DNA of 64,000 nt from Brienomyrus brachyistius (GCF_023856365.1 NC_064548.1:10589642-10653641), one strand, 5' to 3'. Shown: positions 1 through 13,580, counted from the first letter of the stretch. Made by a program: numbers and translations. The notes: generated from the letters alone by a model not told the origin.

Positions 1-180
1 ACACGTATGCTTGAGATGGCAGTGTGTTGATGAACACTCACAAATCACCTTAGTTCACCTTACGTGCTTTCGGACTGAGATATGAAACACATACACACAG
101 TCGCCGTAAGAAAAAAACTAAAGAAAAAATGAAATGTTATAATTTAGGTATTTAATAAAGATTTCAAATGTTGGCTAAAG

Positions 181-830
181 AAACACTATTTATTACAGTA
201 TATATTACTTTAGTTCCCAGTTAGCAATCAATTCACAAATGTATGCTCATGTAATGTGCATTATAGATACCTTCGAAATGCAGTGTGATGCAATGATAAA
301 GATTTATAAACATGGCTATAACAATTTACAGAAAACATACTCCATTATAGCATTTTATATTCCATCCATCTGTCCATTTTCCAAACCGCTTATCCTACTG
401 GGTCGCGGGGGGTCCGGAGCCTATCCCGGAAGCAATGGGCACGAGGCAGGGAACAACCCAGGATGGGGGCCAGCCCATCGCAGGGCACACTCACACACCA
501 GTCACTCACACACCATTCACTCACACATGCACACCTATGGGCAATTTAGTAACTCCAATTAACTTCAGCATGTTTTTGGACTGTGGGGGGAAACCGGAGT
601 ACCCGGAGGAAACCCCACGACGACATGGGGAGAACATGCAAACTCCACACACATGTGACCCAGGCGGAGACGCAAACCTGGGTCCCAGAGGTGTGAGGCA
701 ACAGTGCTAACCACTGTACCACCATGCCGCCCCAGCATTATATATTATGTACCATATATTATTATGCATTATGAATGCTTTATGAAGCTCTCGTCGATAA
801 TGCACCTTCATAATGTATTGTAATGGACAA
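181..830. mobile_element. MITE-like AT-rich palindromic element, interrupted by a SINE
   Basis: Contains the family motifs AAACATGGCTATAA, ATTATGCATTATGAATGCTTTATGAAGC and a damaged terminal region. Split at 362-733 by the SINE. Confidence 0.5.
362..733 (-). mobile_element. tRNA-derived SINE, full length (family A)
   Basis: Reverse-oriented copy: (TCCA)n tail at the left, a core with GTTTGCATGTTCTCCCC on the minus strand, and a tRNA-like head (GGGGCGGCATGGTGGTACAG...) at the right. A 13-base target duplication AGCATTTTATATT / AGCATTATATATT (one mismatch) flanks it at 349-361 and 734-746. Resembles the V-SINE/DANA-type layout of fish. Confidence 0.85.
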
Positions 831-1005
831 TTTAGCCTGACCAATCAACCGATCCTGCATGCTTTTGGACCGCGGGAGGAAACCGGAGCCCCCGGCAAAA
901 CCGGGCAGAGCGTGCGAGCTCCACACAGAAAGGAACTGAGGCAGAAAGCAGGACCTTCTTGCTGTGAGACAGCAGCGCTAACCACTGCGGCACGCGCCGC
1001 CCGGC
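808..1005 (-). mobile_element. Old relic of a family-A-like SINE
   Basis: Shares GGAGGAAACCGGAGCCCC and AGCGCTAACCACTGCGGCAC with the SINE core and head but is strongly diverged. Confidence 0.5.
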
Positions 1006-1234
1006 CACGCGTCCACAATTTCAAATTCGCCCGCCATCTCGCATTCAGTCAAAACCAAAAGCCGACGTATGACGTCGACGTGAATACGCAGTGACATCTG
1101 ACGTCATGAAATCAAATGTATTATTACACCAATTTTTCTGTTAAAAGTACTGTTAAGTACTGCTAAAGTAGCGATTCATTTTCCACATCAGACATACATG
1201 AACATCGATTTTTAACCGATTCGCGATTCATCGT

Positions 1235-1601
1235 TTCATTCATAGTAATTTATAAACACATTCATAACAAATAATGATGCATTTATAAAACATTATAAAC
1301 ATGGCTATAATTATTCATCAAAAGGCATAACATATTATACCCATGTGCATTATGCATTATGAATGCTCTATGAAACTCTCCTCTATAGATACATACATAA
1401 TTCATTATAACGGTTTGTTTAAGAATTGAGTGCTTTTATATTGCACTATAAAGGTGCATTTTAGATGAAACATGGCTATAATGTGTTGCGCATTTTTATA
1501 AATATTTATAGTCATGTTTATAATGCTTTATTAATGCATTATAATGCATCACAAATCTATTTATAAATTACTAAAAACATTGGCTTAAGTAAAGTGTTAC
1601 C
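1235..1601. mobile_element. MITE-like AT-rich palindromic element
   Basis: Same family as at 48.7 kb: CATTATAAACATGGCTATAA near the left end, its inverse ATAGTCATGTTTATAATGC near the right, and terminal CTTAAGTAAAGTGTTACC. Confidence 0.6.
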
Positions 1602-3629
1602 GAGATTTCATACTGTTTCAAACTAAAGAAAAGATGCTGTCATAACTGAAAATCACTACGTATTTCAAATATGAGGCTTGCCGACAGTGTACTCACACCT
1701 ACAGTCATATTTTTCATATAAAGATATTTGTAGCTAAGTGTTTTTCAGTGGAATAGTCTTCGCTGAAGGCCTTGCTTCGCTGGTTACGTGTCTCCAAAGC
1801 CACATCCTCCATCAGTGCTCTCCACTGTCTCACTTTAGTGACAGACGTCAGAGGAGAATAAAGAGAAATCGAGGCATGAAACCTCCATCTACTGTTTGAC
1901 ACCCAACTAAACATAAAAGGACTAAGAACAGTGCTTGCTTCCTTAAGCGACTTTCTCCAGGACCCTATTCATGCTGCAGCCAGCACCTGGCATTACACTG
2001 CATCCTAAGAATCTGTGCTTCTGCATCTCCACACCTGCCTGGACACCTCCAGCTCCAGCTGGCTTGCTCCAATATCAAGTGTCGTCCAGACACAGGAGGA
2101 ACTGAGAGCTCGGCCCTTCCAGTTGGCAGCTTCACAATGAGGTGAACTGTACAGCATCCCCAACTTTGCACGTGATCAGACAGATGTAGTCTGCAGAGGG
2201 AAGAAACTCCAACAAATATACTCCATATTCTACTAAACATGATGAAATACACAGCTATGGAGAAATCATCACAAGCCAACTTCAATCCATAGACGAAAAA
2301 GCCTCAACTCTCAAGGTATGTTTCAAGCCTGCATTTTTATCACTATCCTGCTCTGAGGCCACAAAGGGCACCCCCCCCTTCAATCCAACCCCACCCCCAT
2401 CCCCCTAAACTCCCTGCAGCCCTGCCCCCGGCCGCTTTTCCCACTGAGGCACAGCACAGACATGAGAACACTTACACAAACTTCAATTTCTTGAAAGTAT
2501 AAACACTGAAGGAATCAGCTTTGTACCATCCCTATGAACTCTACCATCAAAAAGAAGGGATGGGCTGGGGTGGGCAGAAGAGCTGTTTTTCCACAAATGG
2601 GGCAGAGGTCAAGTTTGCCGAGAGAAAATGTTATGGCAGAAAAATACCGACCCTGGAGCAGTTTACTAGGACTACGTAGATGCCTGCTTATGTAAGATGG
2701 GGTCTTTTGAGGACCCAACCCAACGAAGAGATGCAAAAAATAAATAAATAATATAAAAAGTTTCCTTATGCTGGTGCTCCAGTTAAATGTCCAGTATTTC
2801 TCAAGTTCTTTCACTAACCGTTAAATTGGAATACCGCTGGGACTGGCAGACTTCCAGAAGCCGTAGTACCAGTTCCTCGGTGCTTGGTGTACTAGCTATT
2901 ACAGGGTTTGGCTGAGCCTCAGGCACTTCAGGGTGACTTTCGGATGGGTCAAGTGGCTCGACCCAAGAGCACCGTGTCCTTATCTGCATTTACGGCCATG
3001 TTTACAACATCTAAGGCAGAAGGGGGATAGGCAGAAGACACGGTTGAAGGCCATATCAACTGAAATTCATAAATCACAAGAAAACTCTTGAGTTCCTGTG
3101 GCAAAAAAAAAGAGCACTTAAAAAGAACCCAGGAGAATAATAAAACAAAAGGCAAGCCACCTGCATAAATTTTTGAGGCTGAAATGCCCTGCTAACTACT
3201 CGAGCGCAGAGAGGTGGATAATCACATTGAAGCGCTATAATAAATTACACTGTATGAACCACAAAACTATGGAGATTTTAACATACAACTAAAGAATAGG
3301 ACTGTATTTCAACCCATAGCAAAGGTTCGTATAATGGGTTTTTAAGAGCATCAAAACTCATCAACTTGTGTACTGGTATAGATACACAAGAGTAGCTCAT
3401 GCCTCTGGTATCCTTTGATGCACTGCAATACCAGTCAAAAGTCTAGACACGCCAAACCGCATACAAAGGAGAGTGATAGTGTCACATTACATGACCTGGC
3501 CGCCTAACCTAAACACAGTAGAGATGGTTTTCAAGGTGTTTGACCAAAGACTGAAGGAACAGCAGCCAATGAGAGCTCAGCATATGTGGGACCTGGAAAA
3601 GCATCCCAGGAGAATGAAACTGGCGTAGA

Positions 3630-3752
3630 GGAGACAATAGGGTCAGCCAGTCCCTGGGGCAAATGGGGTTAAGGGTCTTGCTCAGGGGCCCAATGGTGGG
3701 ATCACTCTGCAAACCACAGAATTTGAACCAGAGTGTCCTGAGTCCCAATCCA
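3630..3752 (-). repeat. SINE-like repeat with inverted Pol III B box (family B)
   Basis: GGTCAGCCAGTCCCTGGGGC ... AAGGGTCTTGCTCAGGGGCCC ... GAATTTGAACCAG. The reverse complement carries a B-box-like GGTTCAAATTC. Confidence 0.5.
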
Positions 3753-6700
3753 CAGTACCACCCCCCTCCCCCAACATTTTTTTTTACTTTTACCTTGCAT
3801 AATCCATATATGTTATTTCAGAGTTTTGATGTTTGTGTAATTATTCTAAAATGTATAGAATAGTAAATAGAGCTTTCTCTGGGTAGGTGTGTCAAAACTT
3901 TTGACGGGTACTCTTGGTTGAAAGGTTGATAGTATTCTATCATTCTATGCAGACATACCAAAACAAAAGTAAATCACAGAGGAGTAGAAGAAGCTATCCC
4001 CTCCTTAGTCCGCCAGCATTCAGTGACTCAAGCCGATCTCCGCTGGATCCCTTCCAGCGATTTTGTGGAAAGACGTCGACAGGATCAGGTAAATCATGCT
4101 CCGCTGAGCCTGAAGGCTCTTTGTTTCCTTCTATTACATAATCTCCGCTGTGTCCAAGAGTAACACATAACTGCTTGATGGAGGAAACCTGACTCAACAG
4201 AAAGGGTCAGTCCTCTGCATGCTGGGATCAGGGTGGTAGCACAGAGTGTCCTGCACTGAAATCAGTGCTATCAGCATATGTCTGATCAATATCAAAGCCC
4301 GTCCCAAAGCCTCCCCAAGTTCCAATCAATGACGCACGCGCCCCATCCATGATGATGTCATGCCTCAGCCAATCAAGTGAAGCAAGTGCAGTTCAAAGCC
4401 TAGGACACACCAATCTGATTTTAGGCCAAGCTGTCAGTAACTGCCTGTCGGACATGGTTGATCCCGGGTTGCCGCTGTTTTGGCCAACTGAGCATGTTGA
4501 AACGGCATTGAAGCTAGCTGCTGAATCTGAGTTCTCTGATTGGGCCCCAACCATCACTTCTAGGCATGCCAGTGTATTCCTGAGAAAATTTTCACAATCA
4601 ACAGGAGAGGATGGGAGCCAATCGTTCACCAACCTTGGTTGGCACTAATGTTTGTTGACTTGCGTACCCAACTTTAAACAGAAGCACTCTTCTGTTCCTT
4701 GTTAACGAGGAGAAAGCACATTAGTGTTTAATTAGAGGAGATTAACCTGTACCTGCCGCTAGCGTTTTTCTTCCTATCCCATGCCAAAAAACTGTAAATA
4801 GAGATGGCCTACACTGTAAAATAATAAATCACCCAGTCTTGGAACTTAAACTGATGATCCAGCAGAATCCATTAAACTAAATTTAAATGCAAGCCCAGAA
4901 AAACTCATCTCTTATCTTGATATATGAGCATCTCAATCCCTGCCACTGGCTACAGCAGAACAGAACTTGCACATGTATGTTGGCATTAAAATCTGTGCTG
5001 CTTTGCAAACTCCAAAAAAATGAAGAGAGCGCTACCTCTGTCAATGATTGACACGCTATTGATATTTTAACACAGTGATTAAATGTACAAGGCTGGAGTT
5101 CCGTTAACTTTGCTTCAAGGTGGTAAATGAGAGGACTATTGCATGTAAATATATCTCATCCTCATTCAAGGCCGTGATGCTCCCTTCATGTTGAAAAATA
5201 CCTGCAACCAGGTAGTTCTTTAATTGACAAAGGAGCATAATAATGGTGATTATTGCTCCCATTCAGATGCTCAGAAACTTGAAGACATTCCAGATTGTCA
5301 CATCTTTACACACTGTCAGCTTAGAATCTGATTTAGCCGTGCATCTTGCACCCGTGTGCAAAGTAAGCGGAGGTTGAAATATTCGGTCACTGTCAATTAC
5401 ATGTATTATTAAATAATTTGTGCTATTCTACCAAGTCTAGGCAGGGACCCCTTAAAAGCATATCATACTGGACACCCAACCCAGACCAATCCGATTACAT
5501 TCTAAATTATTTAAGCCCAATGTCACTTATGGGCCCTTGAAATCATTCTACTCCCCCCCCCCCCCTTATATAAATAAAGAAAGGCTTTCAGCACAAAGAA
5601 TATCTCAAAAAGGTGTGCCTATCTTTTATAGAATATCATGTATTTAAAGCTGAACCTGTCAGTTCCTTGTGGAAAATGGATTTAAAATTCAAGCCCAAAC
5701 GCGAAGCAGCATGACTAGTCAGTGATTGGCCATGGAGTGAAAAAAACATCAGTGTTATGCTGAAGTGTTCTGGGTAGCATACATAGGTTGCACTTCAATA
5801 CTTTTTTTCAGTGCCAAAATGACAGGTGGCCTCTATTGTTCTGTCAATGTTCCTTAAAATCACTAAAACAACATGTAATTATCGGTAAACCGAAACTCGA
5901 AGCATGACGCATTTGGGTAACTGCGATTTCTTCTTGCGTGTCAACCATTACAAGAGTGCACATGGCGGAGCTCTTACTTAATGCAAAATGACTTCAAATG
6001 ACTCCTGTAAAACTGCCTGGTGTGAAAAATTAAATAAGCATTTCATACAGAGACCCTTTTCAAATCCGCAGTCAGGGCTTAGAATTCGCTTTGTCGCGTT
6101 TGACCTGAATTCACACTACATTCCCAGGATATTTATTTTATTCAATACACTCCCTAACACTATATATACACCAAGCTTGGTACAATAAACTGCATATGTG
6201 TCTATGTGAGCATGTTTCTATCAAAGCCAGTTGTCACAACAAGCCAGTTATGCCTCTTCTAAACCCCAGAATATACACAGTTGATACTGTCCCACATTCT
6301 GAAGAGTACAACTGTAAAGTTGTTAAGTGGTTGCACTAAAAATATATAAATAAAAACCACACCACTCTCCTATATTGATGCTGAAGGCACAGTCAGGTCT
6401 GAGTCCTGGGAGTTTTTGCTGAAACGTCATTGAAGTTTGGCCTTCTGACATTCTGCCATCACTTTTCCAGCCAGCAGGGGGTGCTTGACTGATGTCCCAG
6501 GGACACAGCAAGAATTCCTGCCCCCCCCCCCCCCTTTGACGGCTTGACACCTCATTGGTTTTTGGATTGTAAATTATGCTGGCCAGAAAGCAAGGAGATT
6601 TAAGGAGAGGGTACGAGTCCTGACACGCAAACGTCGTGGCATCACACTTGTTCACCTCAACTCCTGCCCACCTCCCATACAACTAATTAGGCCCCTCGTG

Positions 6701-6782
6701 GGGGAGTCAGAAGGAAGGAGCCAGGAGTAAGCCACAGTACAATGTACCCCACAGGGCTCCAAAGGTAATTACAGAGCACATG

Positions 6783-6839
6783 AGAAAGAGGAAGAGAGGA
6801 AGAGAGACAGAGAGAGAGAGAGAGAGGGGGAGAGAGAGA
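6783..6839. repeat. (GA)n purine-rich microsatellite
   Basis: Almost pure purine on the plus strand, imperfect GA units. Confidence 0.9.
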
Positions 6840-7996
6840 AATACTGAAAAAAGAAAGAAAAAAAAATCGTGGTCCAGGACCCTCTTCCATTTCATGCACT
6901 AGGATTGAACATTCCTGTGAACTAAAAGGACAAAAAAATGTGCACTCAGGTAGAAGAGAACACAGGACTTCACAGGAACATTTCTCCATAGCGCTGCAGA
7001 ACTGGTAGCTTTGATCTTTTCCTCCGTCTGAGCAGAATTTGAGTGACTGAAAAACGTCAGAGGATAAAAGGACCCAGGAATCCATTTCGACTTAGTCCAA
7101 CTCAATTCAAATTACTTCCACTTTTTCAAATTCTACCATCAGAATCTAGTATATTCAGAAAAAAATATCTCTAATATGATTTCGCCTTAAAACTAGATCA
7201 ATGAATCCTCAAAATGACTGTTCACATGTACAAGGTCAAGAGCCATATGTGCAATATAACCTTTTCTCAAGAACAGCAGCAGCCTAGAAACTGAAGTACG
7301 CTGTACTGCCCTCTCAGAGACTTCTACTGCCACTTTGTGTGAAAGGGAGACTACGAAGGGAAGCAGAGGCGAGGGATAGACACCGGGTGAGGCTTGAATG
7401 GGCTTGCTCAGATTCATGCTGTTTCAGTCCTGGATGCCTCCGACAGCCCTGAAGCAGCAGGAATACAATGTGTCCCTTTGATTGGAAAAGGACAAGCCCA
7501 TGGAAAATGCTCAAAAAAATAAATAGAGAAAGAAAAGAAATTATTTGCTCCAGCTTTAGCTCTTGGGGGGGCGGAGGTCAAGGTAAGAGCGACTGCAAGG
7601 AACCCAACGGAGGGAACCTTAGGTAGGCACCAGAATGTGCATCGAGGAGCAATTTGAATTCAGGGGGATTGGGGGGGGTGCATATGTGACCAGATGATGG
7701 CACAAAGTGACGTACAACATCATTACCCCTTGGTGGCCAAGGTTGCAAGAATTCTGATAGACTGGACTAGGGCCACCACCGGGGGGGACAAGGACGAGAT
7801 GGGTATATTTTCCCGGTGACACATGATAACCAGCGATGAACAGGTCGATTGGAGTAGTGGAGAGAAAGTAAGCAAGTCATTATAAGCAGCCGTTGTGATG
7901 ACGTAATGGCATGTGGAAACTGTGGGGGTCACTGTTTGGACTCTCATTGACTGATGCTTTGTTGTTCATCACGCCTTCAACGGCAATTGGTCGAAT

Positions 7997-8443
7997 TTGT
8001 TCCAGCTCTTCCTGGCAGAGTTTTCCGGACAGGCTTCGCTCCCTCCACAGCATCTCACGGTGAGGGTATGGGAGGCCGGTTATGGAACTCCGTGTCCTGG
8101 GATTCCTCGCTGCCTGAGCCTCTTCAGTGAGGTATGGGAATTAAGGCAGGCTACTGCGGAACCTCCTACGGATTCCACAAAACGCCCAGCATCAGCCAGC
8201 CTGTTTCTATCTGGGCACCACGCGGAGGGCTCGCAGGTCTCCGTTTCGGGTCACTCTTCCTGCCTTCCCTGGGAGAACACTTCTCTTCAGAGATGTGACC
8301 TATTTGTTTCAGGCCACAAAAGGGCCAGATTACTTCCTCCTGTTTCCACTAAGACCTGGACAACATCCACACACGTACCTTTCTGTGTAAGCCAGCAAGA
8401 CCTCGCTTCCAATGATCATTCAGTGCGACTGACATTTCCTTAA
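7997..8443 (+). other. Unrecognised 148-codon open frame with downstream AATAAA
   Basis: The longest ATG frame in the igfbp2 intron (equal longest in the window), in a locally GC-richer patch, with AATAAA at about 8452 shortly after the stop. The composition (many Ser, Thr, Pro; no domain) and internal splice-like signals make a non-coding or repeat origin as likely as a gene. Confidence 0.2.
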
Positions 8444-8504
8444 AGTAATCCAATAAAGACTGTGAAAGCATGCTTGTGCACTTATTTAGACCAGATTGTT
8501 TAAT

Positions 8505-8685
8505 TGCTTAGCAAGCACTTTTATCCAGAGCAGCCAAAATAGGCTGTAATCTTTAAAGACTGTTAAAGACAGATGCATCCATTTTAGGATTGTGTTAAGT
8601 ACTTTGCTCAAGGCAACAACAACAAGATGAATTAAACTGGCAACTTTCTGGTCCATTCCATTACCCTTAATGCCCAAAAACACGT
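8505..8685 (-). repeat. Diverged family-B repeat
   Basis: CACTTTTATCCAGAGCAGCC, CTTTGCTCAAGGCAACA and AACTGGCAACTTTCTGGTC keep the family order. Confidence 0.4.
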
Positions 8686-9742
8686 CGTGATAAAAGAAAT
8701 TAGCCAGCCTCTGGTAAACTTTCCAGCAAATTCACATGAAAGTAGGTCAAACTTCAAAGGTTCGCCATTCCAGTCATTGCTAAATCCTATTACCTTGTTT
8801 CACTTTATTTCCTTGGAAAGTCATAAAAGTCATGACATTAAAGTCAAATCCATTTTCAACTGAACTAAGAATGCTAGGGGTTCAAAGCAATTAATTCTAT
8901 CAGAATTCATCTAAAAGGTCACGGTTTCACTGGGTCTCTTTTTTATCTCACCCTGGGCTCAGGGCTCACTATAGTGATCTCTAAGATCTGGTGCAACTAT
9001 CATAAAAAGAGCATTTTTCAGGGAATTTCAAATGGTTAAGGAAAACTACCCAAAGTTAACGGCTCTACTCAAAGTGATCTGCCTTCACAGAGGCTTCTGG
9101 CTGGCATGCTGATACTTTAGAAGTCAACACACAGAGAAAAAAAATCCAGTGAGTGTTTGCTCTTCTCGTGGGAGGGGTCGCTTTAGGTTACAGCGTTTAA
9201 GGGGTGGCAGTTCTGCCTCCTGGTGCCAAAAGATAGATCTGTTAGCGAGCTGGTGGCCGCATATACGCAAATCGCGAGCGCAGTGTCGCTTACGTGTATT
9301 ATAAGTTCACTACCGACATGTAATTTATTAACACGTGAAGGAAATCCACTAGAAATGGACAAATCTGAGAATGCCAAATTTAGTCTCTAGATATTATTAT
9401 TATTATTATTACTAATAACACTGTTGTTGATTTTTTTTTTGTTATTGCTGAATACTGGGGGTGTGATAGCAACAGTACAATGTTACAGAAGCAAGTAAAA
9501 GAACATCAAAAGCTAGCACGAATATTATTTTGTGGTTTCTAAGTCAGGTGCATTCCTTTCCCATTTTTCAGAATATGTTATAGAGTACAGGCGTCATGGG
9601 GGCAAATTCCGTATTACACACCGAAAGAAAGTAACGATGCAAATGTATAGAATTGATGCGCAAAATATGAGTGAATGTCAGGATGGAAATTATAAGGCTC
9701 AGTGACTGCCCAGATGTGAGATGCATAGCTTGGGTAACTCAC

Positions 9743-10103
9743 CACTCTGCTCGGGGTGATCAACACTTCCCAAGGGCTCTGCCTCCACTTTGCGTCCGCA
9801 TCGTCCGAGACCTTTCACCAGCTGCTCCAGGGGCAGCTCCGAGTCCGGCTTCGGGTAACAGCGTAGCCCGCTGGAGCATCTTGGGGTGTAGACGCCGCAC
9901 AAGTCGCCCTCCTGTCGGGCGCAGACTGGACAGCAGCCGCAGCCGGGCTCCCGCACGATCTCCGCACAAGTTTCCGTGAGCTTCGGGCATGCAGCCTGCC
10001 TCTCCGCGGTGCAGCTCGGGCAGCGAAAAACCACCTCCCCGATCAAGGTGGCCGGAAACGCCAGGGATGCCAGCAGCACGCTGCAGCCTATGTACGAGAG
10101 CAT
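9743..10103 (-). CDS. igfbp2: Insulin-like growth factor-binding protein 2, first coding exon (partial gene)
   Basis: Secreted carrier that binds IGF-1/2 and controls their access to receptors. The exon encodes 120 codons plus one base: a signal peptide (about 1-22, [20 protein letters not shown]), then the IGFBP N-domain with 12 cysteines in the mature part, the hallmark GCGCC motif at 55-58, and [14 protein letters not shown] followed by [10 protein letters not shown], which point to IGFBP-2 over IGFBP-3 or -5. It ends AGTG|GTGAGT, the phase expected for exon 1 of this family. The ATG context is favourable (A at -3). The heparin-binding linker and thyroglobulin domain of exons 2-4 were not found on this strand down to position 1. 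Teleosts often carry two igfbp2 copies; which one this is cannot be told. Confidence 0.93.
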
Positions 10104-10249
10104 ATTTGCTGGTGGCAGAGGGACTAATGGATATGGGCTGAAGGGGGCAAGTCCAGGTGGAAAAGTGCCGCTGTGTATGCGAACAGGTGAAGTCTCAGGG
10201 AGGTGTCCGCGGGGTCCTACCGCCTGCCCAATTTGCCCAAACAGACTTT

Positions 10250-10258
10250 TTAATATAA
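10250..10258 (-). promoter_or_regulatory. TATA-like sequence upstream of igfbp2
   Basis: TTATATTAA on the gene strand about 150 bases before the igfbp2 start codon, a reasonable core-promoter distance, but it lies in an AT-rich stretch so it may be chance. Confidence 0.25.
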
Positions 10259-11494
10259 AAAAAAATCACAAGACTAATAATGCACGTTTAAATTTAAAAG
10301 GTCAAAATATTAAATATTTAGCAACAAATAATGATATTTTATTACCTTTTGATGTAATTTGCTCGGGAAGAATAGACTAGAAGCATTTCCACTGGGTCTT
10401 GTTCTTGTATGAAACTTGATAACGTACTAGCGTATTACCATTCTGAATTTCAGAATACTGTAGATTGAAATTAATGGACACATATAGAATATAGCATATA
10501 GCAGTATTTTTAAAGAAATTATTGCATGTTTTGGAGTTATTCCGTCTGCAAGAAAACCATATGCTATTTTCTGACTTGAAATCTCAAAAATAAATCGATA
10601 AACAGCGCACGCTGAAAGATGCTGTGTTATATGTGAATATGCCCCTTACACATCTGTCAACACTCCATTAAATCTGCACACTGCAGCCGAATTGGGTCCT
10701 TGGCTCTATGTTACCTATTGATTACTGTGGCGGAGAGCGGAGGTGTCACGCGAGCCCCCTAAACAAGCCCCCATTAAACCACAGTGCCCAGCAGTCTGAC
10801 GCGGTTGCCCCGGAGACTAATAGCTGTTGATTTAAGGATACAGAAATAGCCACTCAGTGTGTAATCTAACGCCCTCCAGCAAGCTACAAGATATAAATGA
10901 GGATTATTTTGTTTTGTGGGTGCTTACTGATTTTATAGTATTTATATTTATGGTATGCAGTTTGATTTACCTTAGAGGATTTATTAGAAGAAGGCACTTT
11001 TTAGAAGCCAGTTTTAGAAGGAATTTGGATCCAGTGGGAGTGTTTATGCAGAACCGTATATATGTATATATCTGTTATTTTAAAAAAGTGTGTACCAGCG
11101 TATGTTTTATAAACGTTTTATAAATATAGATTATAGACCAACTGGTCAGTATCATTAAAAGGAAAATGCTCTCATACTTAGAAAGTATTAGATGTCTTAT
11201 CACTAATGGAATTCCGATTTTTTTAAAGGAATGGAATAGATTCATGGTAGGACCTTCCTTAGATAACCTAAGTAATTGTGTCTTGCGTTCTTTAAATTTT
11301 TAATATATGGTTCTGAAGTTTTATTATTATTATTATTATTATTTAATTATTTAGCATTGTCAGTTGTATAATGAATGTCTCCATGGACAATAGTGTTAAA
11401 TTAGCATTCATGTGGTGAAGCATTTATAGAGCAATATCACTTGTTATATTACCTTGGAGCAGTTTTATCTAAAGATTATTCAGTTTGTACCCCA

Positions 11495-11690
11495 GCCTCC
11501 CTGTTGGGATACAGGCTCCCCCCACAGCTCTGACCATTGTAAGTAGTTGGAAGATGATCCAGGTCTGCTAACATTGTACCTGGGCCTTCATTGGACGCTC
11601 AGCCTAGCTACACTTATGCCTAGTCAACTCCTCGACAACCATACGTCTGTAATGTTTTATTCACCCGCTTTGGACAAAATTCAATGTAAA
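11495..11690 (+). repeat. Decayed SINE/LINE tail repeat
   Basis: Block order ending CGCTTTGGACAAAATTCAATGTAAATG matches the fish repeat tail seen better at 23.75-23.89 kb. Confidence 0.35.
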
Positions 11691-13580
11691 TGTACAAAAC
11701 GAAGATGCATCAAATTCATCTGTTTTTGGTCTGTGGGAGACCTTGGGGGTATCGGAGGATTCTGAGAGCCACAAATTGAAGGAGGCCCCCCCCACCCTTC
11801 CCATACTCATCTAAATCTACCTTGGGGGGAGGGGTGGGCAAGCCGACATATTGGCAGAATGCTGACTATTCCAACTTGTGCCTCTGCCTGAGTTTCACCT
11901 GTTGCTGTTTCGTGTGCAATTACCACAGATTTAAATACAACAGGTATTACGCAGAGTCCGTTTGGTCTGTGTCCAACGCTAACAGGCTTTGCCGGTTCTG
12001 AAAATCTGTTAACAGTCCCTTATACTCCTCTTGCAAGAGTTCCAACTCTATAGCCCTCATTAAATGCGAGGCAACTTTTAATGTCCTTTGTTGAGAATGC
12101 CCGAGCAGACTCTACAGATCATCAGAGCGATGCTGCCTTATTTACATCTTACCCTTCCAATAGCAGCAGGCCATTGGAGCTCGTTCACTCCAAGTAGAGA
12201 AGGAGATCCAAGGCATGCTGGGAGATTTATGTTCCCATTTGTTGGAGGAGCATAGTTTCTGTCGATGTTATCGTTGGAAGACTTTAGATTTAGACATTTT
12301 CTTTACTTTGTGTTTTTGGGTAAGGCACAAACAGAGGGAAAAGAACTAATTTGCGTAATGAGAAGAGTTGCCACAGGAACAGGCAAAGACTCAGCACAGC
12401 AGGGGCTTAACAAACAAAGGGCTTTATTTTATGAAAACACAATACAAAAAATGGGATGAGACCCCTTTAAAAACAGCAAGCTGAAATGCAGCAAACATGT
12501 AACTGAAAGCTTCTAGAACAAGAAGAAACCAAGTGACATTAAACTCAAGCAGACTGGCAACATGGCAAAGCTTCCCCTAAGCCATAACATTCCCCCCCCC
12601 TTCCCTCCCTAATCCACCAAACTGTGCCTCTAAGTAACACTAATGGCTCAGAGACTAACCAGAGTCAGCTGGGGTTCGTTAACCAGGTTACCCCCTAGGC
12701 GCAACTTTGTGATCACATGACAACACAAATTCACCCAAACCCCGCTCTGGGTTATTGCTTTGCCCTGACCGGCTCAAACCAGAAAGAGAAAAAAAAAATG
12801 ATTTCCTTTTTTAGATAAAAATCTGAGACCCGCGAAAAGTGCATAATCTATTTGTTTCAGTCAATCCTGCAGCTGCACTACACAAAATATACAGCTTGAC
12901 ATTTTTAAAGATGTAGCTGCATTTTAGATAATAATTTTAGTGCCGGTTTGTTGTCCCTGTAGGCATTTCACGGTAAATAATCATAAGTACTGTCAAATGG
13001 CTCGGAAACATGGGTGTCTGCACTGCTCTTTCTCTTTATTACTTATTCTTTGTGTAACAGCCATGGCTAAGTGATGAGAAGATGTTTTTTTTTTTTCGTA
13101 AAGGAAGAGGCCTTATGTCATGGTCAGATGAAAAGAAGCTATTTACTGACCCTTGGTCTTTGCTGATCTCCCCGGACAGCTAGTGTGAATAAAGCTGCCA
13201 GTTGGGGGGCCGTCGCAGCCCAAAAACGTGAGGCAATGTCTGACATCCCTTTCGTTCTGTGCTGGTGCAGACCCCAGTTTACCTTGTGGCCTAGGATCCG
13301 CCCGGATTTGCATATTCATCTGTATCTCAGCTATTTCTGTCCCGGCCAGAGCTCCGGAAACCTGTGTTGTGCTGAAATGGAAATGGAAGCCCTCACATCC
13401 AAGGACGTCTGATCTTGCCATAAGATCTCCATGTCTGCAGAATGGTTGGCGGGCCTGTATAATGAGTTATAGATAATCCCATGAAAATAAAAGGCCCTTT
13501 CCAAAGAGTTTAAGGTAGACTGTTTTTAACCCAATTTTTTCATCCAGTATTATTAATGAGGGTCATGTATTAGATAGATT

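Larger units (their letters stand above)
1..9742 (-). other. igfbp2 intron 1 (or downstream flank)
   Basis: Apart from the listed repeats, poly-C runs at 5553-5565 and 6521-6534 and an ATT run near 9393-9411, I see no supported exon here. No Cys-Trp-Cys thyroglobulin signature was found on the minus strand. Confidence 0.6.

Noticed and set aside
435..710. ATG frames rich in HTHTP/HSHT in the family-A SINEs (also at 14.93-15.37, 36.17-36.53, 41.97-42.33 kb)
   Set aside because: They recur identically in every SINE copy and are translations of repeat DNA, not genes.
2801..2989. Minus-strand frame PNPVIASTPSTEELVLRLLE as a possible igfbp2 downstream exon
   Set aside because: No cysteine pattern or linker motif of IGFBP-2 exons 2-4, and no convincing splice borders.
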